This document shows positions 59,573-64,000 of a stretch of 64,000 nucleotides of DNA, piece by piece. Under the pieces are notes generated by a model, which was given only the letters and a program-made list of their open reading frames with translations, was not told the origin of the DNA and made no database searches. Source of the stretch: Streptococcus catagoni (lineage in GTDB: Bacteria > Bacillota > Bacilli > Lactobacillales > Streptococcaceae); the NCBI RefSeq assembly GCF_011421425.1, contig NZ_WPCW01000003.1:124001-188000 (forward strand), written 5' to 3'. A program made the position numbers and the translations under genes. Position 1 is the stretch's first letter. Every line of letters begins with the position of its first letter.

Positions 59573-59740
59573 GTTCTCTAGAGGTATAATGAAAGTGTTC
59601 AATAATGACTGGAAGTCAAGTCATAGACTTCTCTTTTATTTATGACTTGATGAAAGATAGTTATTGTCCTGATAATGGGCTTACTTTAGCTTGCTTAATT
59701 TAAAAAACACCTCCCTAAGCTAGAAATTGAAAGTAAAAGA

Positions 59741-59774
59741 AAAGACAAACCGTATTTTAAGACGGTTTGTCTTT
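59741..59774 (-). terminator. terminator of the ogt-arsC leftward unit
   Basis: Perfect 13-bp stem AAAGACAAACCGT / ACGGTTTGTCTTT with an 8-nt loop, followed on the minus strand by TTCTTTTACTTT. Ends the ogt - arsC - small ORF transcript. Confidence 0.85.
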
Positions 59775-59806
59775 GATTGGTCATCTCTTAATAATAAAGT
59801 ATGGAG

Positions 59807-59974
59807 TTACGGAATCAGTTTTTTATCACTACAGATAATAAGCAGAAAGACTGCAAAAAATGCTTTTATCGAGCCAATAATAAATTGTCCCTTAAAAAAA
59901 TTATTTATAGCAAATAACAATATAATAATACAACATACTATTAAAAATGTTTGTTTTATTTTCTTATTATTCAT
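59807..59974 (-). CDS. small hydrophobic protein, 55 residues
   Basis: ATG at 59974 opens a frame (MNNKKIKQTFLIVCCIIILLFAINNF ... FFAVFLLIICSDKKLIP) with two hydrophobic segments, 6 nt after the arsC stop. No convincing ribosome binding site, so it may be translated by coupling or not at all. The region upstream of the terminator is otherwise empty. An 85-residue plus-strand frame over it starts from TTG without a ribosome binding site and crosses the terminator, so it was not called. Confidence 0.4.
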   Translation of the reverse strand: MNNKKIKQTFLIVCCIIILLFAINNFFKGQFIIGSIKAFFAVFLLIICSDKKLIP

Positions 59975-59980
59975 ATTTAT

Positions 59981-60337
59981 TTAGTCTTTAAAGAGATCCT
60001 TGTAGGGCTTTCTCGCTCCAATCTGTAAGACCTGTCCGTCTTTTACAAGGATTGGTCTTTTGGCCAGCATGCCATCTTCTGATAAGAGTGAAGCGGCCTG
60101 ATCGATGCTTAGGTCATCAATTTTATTTTTGAGGCCTAGTTGGCGGTAGCTGTTGCCACTAGTGTTGAAAAAATTCTTCATGCTAAATGAGGATTCTGTC
60201 ATCCACTTTTTGAAAAGCTCTGCTTGAGGAGGATTTTCTTTAATATCTATGGACTTAAAGTCATCTACCAAAGTTTTTAGTTCTGCTTTAGCTCTTTGAC
60301 AGGTTGAGCATTTAGGATATTCGTAAAAAATAATCAT
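59981..60337 (-). CDS. ArsC/Spx-family thioredoxin-fold protein
   Basis: A 118-residue protein with CSTCQRAKAELK (Cys11 and Cys14) and the ArsC-family C-terminal KRPILVKDGQVLQIGARKPY. The family includes arsenate reductases and Spx-type regulators. The paired cysteines and RP motif fit either; I lean to the YffB/ArsC group, function unproven. Its ATG overlaps the ogt stop by 4 nt. Confidence 0.85.
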   Translation of the reverse strand: MIIFYEYPKCSTCQRAKAELKTLVDDFKSIDIKENPPQAELFKKWMTESSFSMKNFFNTSGNSYRQLGLKNKIDDLSIDQAASLLSEDGMLAKRPILVKDGQVLQIGARKPYKDLFKD

Positions 60338-60840
60338 TTCTTCTCCTTTTTTCCTCTCTTACTTTCATGATTTAATAACCAGATTTTCCGATCAATCCCT
60401 GCGGCGTAGCCGGTCAAGGCACCATTGCTGGCAAGGACGCGGTGGCAGGGGATAAAGATGCTGAGGGGATTTTTACCCACTGCTCCACCCACTGCCTGAG
60501 CGGATTTACAATTGATGTCACGGGCAATACGGCCATAGGTCTGGGTACCGCCTTCAGGGATAAGTTGCAAGTGTGACCAGACCTTTTCTTGAAAAGGGCT
60601 GCCACTACTTTGTAAAAAAGTGGCCTGTTCTGGATGTTCTCCGGCAAAATAAGCATCTAGCCACTCTATAGCTAGGTCTAAGATGGGGTGCCCTTGCAAG
60701 AGGAGTTCTTCTTCTAGACAAGCTAAGGAAGCTTCAAAAAATTTTTGATTGACAAACCAAGAGCCAATCAGTGCATCTTGATTAGCTACTAAGGATAGGT
60801 CACCAATAGGCGACTTGTAGATGGTTTTGTAGAGGGGCAT
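60334..60840 (-). CDS. ogt: methylated-DNA--protein-cysteine methyltransferase
   Basis: A 168-residue protein with the alkyl-acceptor motif IPCHRVLASNG and GGAVGKNPLSIFIPCHR. It repairs O6-alkylguanine by suicidal transfer to the Cys. It heads a leftward ogt-arsC unit. Length is normal. Confidence 0.95.
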   Translation of the reverse strand: MPLYKTIYKSPIGDLSLVANQDALIGSWFVNQKFFEASLACLEEELLLQGHPILDLAIEWLDAYFAGEHPEQATFLQSSGSPFQEKVWSHLQLIPEGGTQTYGRIARDINCKSAQAVGGAVGKNPLSIFIPCHRVLASNGALTGYAAGIDRKIWLLNHESKRGKKEKK

Positions 60841-60938
60841 GGTTTTCCTCCTTGCACTCAGTAAAATCAGTATAAAGTAAAGTCAGCTTGAAAGCAAATC
60901 AGAAGGGATCTAGCCTGTAGTTCAGAATCATCTCTGTC

Positions 60939-61489
60939 CTAAAGTCCATAGCGGCTGTCTTCATCTATTTCTTGGTAAGTAGCTTGTTCTGCTTCTGACT
61001 TTATCTTCTGATAGGCTAGTCTCACTCCTGTTAGGGGAACTTTCCCACAGTAGCTAAAGCCTAATTTGTCCAGTAGGTGTTGCATGGCCAGATTTTTTTC
61101 ATGGGTATCAGAGCGAAAATCTTTCTGATCAAAGCCTTCAATCAAGCCTTGTAAGAAGGTCTGAGCTATGGCTTGACCTTGTCTATCTTTTGAAACAGCT
61201 ACCCGATGAAAGGTCAGGTAGTCCTTCTGGTCATTTAACCATTTGCCTTCATAAATCTGATTATAGGCACTTTCATTGCCATAGATAGCAGCCGCATAGG
61301 CAACCACCTCTCCTTCTCTATGAGGGCCACATAGCCATGACCATTCATAATATCATCAGTAATAAGGGCTTGATCAGGGTAGGCATCCTGCCACTGGTCA
61401 CTGCCATAGCTTGCAATGATTTTCTTGGCATCCTCTATGATGGTCATGATTTGTGACACTTCATTGGGAAAGGCTAGTCTTATTTTCAT
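60939..61489 (-). pseudogene. GNAT family acetyltransferase, frameshifted
   Basis: The frame from 61489 reads MKIRLAFPNEVSQIMTIIEDAKKIIASYGSDQWQDAYP ... GYVALIEKE and then turns to unrelated sequence. The next frame, from about 61310 to 60939, continues VVAYAAAIYGNESAYNQIYEGKW ... TFHRVAVSKDRQGQAIAQTFLQG, the acetyl-CoA-binding part. A one-base deletion within the G/A-rich run near 61310-61320 joins the two into an otherwise normal enzyme of about 183 residues. Substrate unknown. Confidence 0.82.
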
Positions 61490-61650
61490 GACTGATCGTT
61501 CCTCACATTCTTAATTCTTATTTTTCACTTCAGCTTTTTTTCGTATAATAATCCAAATTATAGCATAAGTTTCAAAAATTTTAAAAATATTTTAGGCTCT
61601 GCTGATTCCCAAAAACATGTTATAATAAAGAATAAAAAAGGAGATATGAC

Positions 61651-62283
61651 ATGTTAATAAAAGAATTCTGTGCTGAGAATTTAACCCATCTGGGGCAGTT
61701 AAAAGCTAAAGAAGTTCATCGTGTGGAGCTGTGTGACAACCTTGCTGTCGGAGGCACAACACCTTCCTACGGTGTCATTAAAGAAGCCTGCACCCTGCTT
61801 CATGAAAAGTCCATTTCTGTTGCTACCATGATTAGGCCAAGAGGTGGGGATTTCACCTATAATGATTTGGAATTAAGGGCCATGGAAGAAGATATGCTCA
61901 AAGCCATCGAAGCTGGTTCTGACGCACTGGTTCTTGGGATCTTGACTAAGGATGCTCTGCTTGATACTGAGGCTATAGAGCAGCTACTACCAGCAAGTCA
62001 AGGCTTGCCACTTGTTTTCCATATGGCCTTTGACCAGATTGATAAAGATAAACAGATCGAAGCTATGGAACAATTGATTTCCTATGGCTTTGAGAGGATA
62101 CTGATCCATGGTTCTAAGGATAATCAGTCTATCTATAATAATATCAACCATATCAAGAAATTGATTGAAGCTTCAAAGAATCGGATTGAAATTATGATTG
62201 GCGGGGGAGTTACTGCCGAAAATGCTGAAGAACTAAGCCAACTAACTGGTATCAAGATTGTTCACGGTACAAAGATAATCTAA
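61651..62283 (+). CDS. cutC: CutC family copper homeostasis protein
   Basis: A 210-residue TIM-barrel protein: IKEFCAENLTHLGQLKAKEVHRVELCDNLAVGGTTPSYGV, the CutC start. Involved in copper handling, mechanism unclear. AAAAGGAG precedes the ATG, and TATAAT at 61621-61626 is a likely -10. A short hairpin (62289-62307) and T-rich tract follow. Confidence 0.93.
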   Translation: MLIKEFCAENLTHLGQLKAKEVHRVELCDNLAVGGTTPSYGVIKEACTLLHEKSISVATMIRPRGGDFTYNDLELRAMEEDMLKAIEAGSDALVLGILTKDALLDTEAIEQLLPASQGLPLVFHMAFDQIDKDKQIEAMEQLISYGFERILIHGSKDNQSIYNNINHIKKLIEASKNRIEIMIGGGVTAENAEELSQLTGIKIVHGTKII

Positions 62284-62617
62284 AAAGTGCTAGAATCATA
62301 TCCTGGCCTTTTACTTTTTACATAGGAAAAAACAGTCTTACAGCTTACTAAGTGTCAATTCTAATCTTTTTTACAGTAATTTGATATAATAAATATAACG
62401 ATATCAGAAATCCAAAGGATAACAGAATTTCATTTTAACAGAAACAGTAGAATAATGACAAAAAGGAATAAGTCTCACTAGTAATATTTCACAATTCTAC
62501 TAAAGAGAGCTTATTCTTTTTTATTGTAGTCATTTTATTGGTGATACTCATTCCTAGCTACTGGGTATTCAGATCTGTCACTGTTAAAAAATGATGATGA
62601 TAGAAAGGAACTTAAAG
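62284..62617. other. intergenic stretch with hairpins
   Basis: No gene seen. It holds the cutC terminator-like element (62289-62325) and a long imperfect inverted repeat, AAAAGGAATAAGTCTC (62461-62476) against GAGAGCTTATTCTTTT (62505-62520), which resembles a terminator of both orientations. A TATAAT at about 62384 could be a weak promoter. Confidence 0.45.
62289..62325 (+). terminator. terminator-like hairpin after cutC
   Basis: GCTAGAAT-CAT-ATCCTGGC (one mismatch) followed by CTTTTACTTTTT, 5 nt after cutC. Near copy of the element at 63397-63427. Confidence 0.6.
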
Positions 62618-63250
62618 ATGAAGATATTACGTTTTTTTATTGGTATCAATATTATGGCAATTGGAGTTGCCCTGTCTAAATTATCACAATTAGGAACCTC
62701 ACCTATTGCAGCAATTCCAAATGTTTTATCTGAAATTTTAAAGCAATCAATTGGCTTATACACCATATTATTTATGGTACTTTTGGTTATTATACAAATA
62801 ATAATCCTAGGAATTCATCTCCATTGGTCGGATTTATTTAAACTGCTTATTCAAATCATACCTGGAGCTTTATTTGGCTTTTTCATCAACTTTTATGTCA
62901 ATCTCCTAGAAGTATTAACTCATTTTAATAGTTATATTTTCCAATTAACAATATTACTAATTAGCATCATTATTCTTGCCATTGGCGTTGTCATTGAAGT
63001 GAGAGCAGACTTTATTTTAATGCCGGGTGAGGGCTTACCTCAATCCATAGCCAAGCATTTTAACCTGTCCTTTCCCAAAGTCAAACTTTGGTCTGATTTT
63101 ACAATGGTCTTTGTAGCACTAGTGATATCTTTTTTATTGTCCCAACCATTTTTAGGCATACGTGAAGGAACTTTACTGGCTACCTTACTTACAGGACCCT
63201 GTGTCTCTCTGATAACCTATTATCTTGAAAAGATGAAAACAAGTCATTAA
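62618..63250 (+). CDS. YczE/YyaS-family membrane protein
   Basis: A 210-residue protein from ATG 62618 (MKILRFFIGINIMAIGVALSKLS) with AAAGGAAC upstream; an in-frame ATG at 62591 has no ribosome binding site. It has about five or six hydrophobic segments and the family's LMPGEGLP motif. YczE proteins are small membrane proteins of unknown function, sometimes near biosurfactant genes. Confidence 0.8.
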   Translation: MKILRFFIGINIMAIGVALSKLSQLGTSPIAAIPNVLSEILKQSIGLYTILFMVLLVIIQIIILGIHLHWSDLFKLLIQIIPGALFGFFINFYVNLLEVLTHFNSYIFQLTILLISIIILAIGVVIEVRADFILMPGEGLPQSIAKHFNLSFPKVKLWSDFTMVFVALVISFLLSQPFLGIREGTLLATLLTGPCVSLITYYLEKMKTSH

Positions 63251-63357
63251 TACAGTTACAAATTCTTATTTATGTTTTTACTGGGAACTTCTTCTCGCAA
63301 AGTGAGGAAATGATAGGCCAAAGATATGATCTTTACCTGACTTCTTCCTCTAATAAC

Positions 63358-63387
63358 AAAAAAAGAGAAGAAAAAAGTTTTTTCTTC
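63358..63387 (-). terminator. terminator after rsmI
   Basis: Minus strand: GAAGAAAAAA-CTTTTTTCTTC hairpin followed by TCTTTTTTTG, about 50 nt past the rsmI stop. The stem is AT-rich. Confidence 0.6.
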
Positions 63388-63396
63388 CATTCTGTT

Positions 63397-63427
63397 GCTA
63401 GGATCATATCCTGGCTTTTTATTTTTA
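63397..63427 (+). terminator. terminator after the YczE-like gene
   Basis: GCTAGGAT-CAT-ATCCTGGC hairpin (8 bp, one G-T pair) followed by TTTTTATTTTTAA. It lies between convergent genes and near-matches the 62289 element. Confidence 0.7.
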
Positions 63428-63435
63428 AGAAATGA

Positions 63436-64000
63436 CTAGAGGTCATGATAGCTATTGTAGAGGTCTTGTCTATTGATTTGTAGAGACTTTGCTACTTTTT
63501 TGATGGCATGATTTGGTTTTAGACCCGCTTCAATTTCAGCTGTAACCATTTCTAGGGGATCCCTAACTTCTAATTCAGCTTTTACTTGGTCTTCTTCTCC
63601 GGCTCCTTCGACAATAATCAGGCATTCGCCCTTGAGTGGATTTTCATTGATATAGGCCATGATCTCACTGATCGAGCCTCTTTGGTACTCTTCATAGACC
63701 TTAGTTAATTCCCTCACCAAAACAAGGGAACGTTCTCCATAAACCTCATGCATATTTTTCAAGGTATCAGAAACCCTATAGGGAGATTCATAAAAAATTT
63801 GTGTTTCAGGATAGGCTTTTTTACTTTCAAAAAAGGCTTTTTGTTGGCCTGATTTTCTGGGTAAAAAACCAAAGAAAAGATGGGGCTGCGGAGCTAGTCC
63901 ACTGGCAATCAGCGCTGTGATCCCTGCAGAAGCCCCTGGAAGGGAAACCACCTTGATGCCTTGAGCAATAGCCTCCTTGACCAAGTCATGACCAGGATCA
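63436..64000 (-). CDS. rsmI: 16S rRNA (cytidine-1402-2'-O)-methyltransferase, C-terminal part
   Basis: Only the C-terminal 187 codons are in the window; the gene continues beyond position 64000. The visible part begins DPGHDLVKEAIAQGIKVVSLPGASAGITALIASGL with FFGFLPRKSGQQKAFFESKK, typical RsmI. It methylates C1402 of 16S rRNA. The normal enzyme is about 290 residues, so roughly 100 N-terminal residues are off the right edge. Confidence 0.95.
   Translation of the reverse strand, partial: DPGHDLVKEAIAQGIKVVSLPGASAGITALIASGLAPQPHLFFGFLPRKSGQQKAFFESKKAYPETQIFYESPYRVSDTLKNMHEVYGERSLVLVRELTKVYEEYQRGSISEIMAYINENPLKGECLIIVEGAGEEDQVKAELEVRDPLEMVTAEIEAGLKPNHAIKKVAKSLQINRQDLYNSYHDL

Noticed and set aside
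59727..59984. 85-residue plus-strand ORF spanning the terminator
   Set aside because: It starts from TTG with no ribosome binding site and crosses a strong terminator hairpin.

Overview
The window is chromosomal DNA of a low-GC Gram-positive coccus, almost certainly a pyogenic-group Streptococcus. The evidence is the streptococcal gene order (rpmG-secG-rnr-smpB; mutM-coaE; era-dgkA-ybeY; pyrH-frr-cvfB; rplK-rplA; the mtsABC/mtsR metal locus beside ppiA and ftsK; glmU-nudix-macP-mtnN), the LPXTG-anchored subtilases and a KxYKxGKxW-type signal peptide. From memory of S. pyogenes the backbone is largely collinear with the region from the SpyCEP gene to pcp, but S. uberis, S. parauberis, S. iniae and similar species fit equally well. 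I do not assign a species. No rRNA, tRNA, CRISPR array, prophage or intact insertion sequence was seen.

Layout. 1-4.4 kb is a decaying edge: a DUF871 remnant, an intact nitroreductase and glyoxalase-like gene, then a 5-oxoproline locus with a nonsense mutation in the DUF979 permease and a frameshift in pcp, and a shattered glutamine cyclotransferase gene. 4.4-16.4 kb is a housekeeping block read leftward: smpB, rnr, secG, rpmG, a HerA-like ATPase, coaE, mutM, a Nudix gene, era, dgkA, ybeY, a uracil-DNA glycosylase, a broken second Nudix copy and phoH. 16.6-19.8 kb holds an organophosphate antiporter facing an oleate hydratase. 20-28.9 kb carries yozE, msrA, cvfB, frr, pyrH, rplA, rplK, a baeRF-family gene, a DUF3397 gene and ftsK. 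29-37 kb has the ppiA lipoprotein, a ScpA-like cell-wall subtilase, and the mtsCBA transporter opposite its likely repressor mtsR. 37.2-43.7 kb has the glmU-nudix-macP-mtnN operon, two oxidoreductases, a DUF2829 gene and brnQ. 44-55 kb has a short MprF-like synthase, metG, a membrane protein of unknown function and a 1655-residue SpyCEP-like proteinase. 55.2-64 kb is mixed accessory and housekeeping: exoA, two VOC proteins, a broken secreted-protein gene, a CDF transporter, small membrane ORFs, an ArsC-like gene, ogt, a frameshifted acetyltransferase, cutC, a YczE-type membrane protein and the 3' part of rsmI.

How it works together. The two sortase-anchored subtilases and the Mts metal system are probable host-interaction functions set into a core backbone. 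Metal import is probably controlled by MtsR at a palindrome overlapping the mtsA start region. Seven or more genes are disrupted, concentrated in peptide/pyroglutamate handling, sugar-phosphate hydrolysis and secreted or accessory functions. This suggests ongoing gene loss (host adaptation), unless some lesions are sequencing errors. Most coding units end in strong hairpin terminators, and several start codons are GTG or TTG supported by ribosome binding sites.
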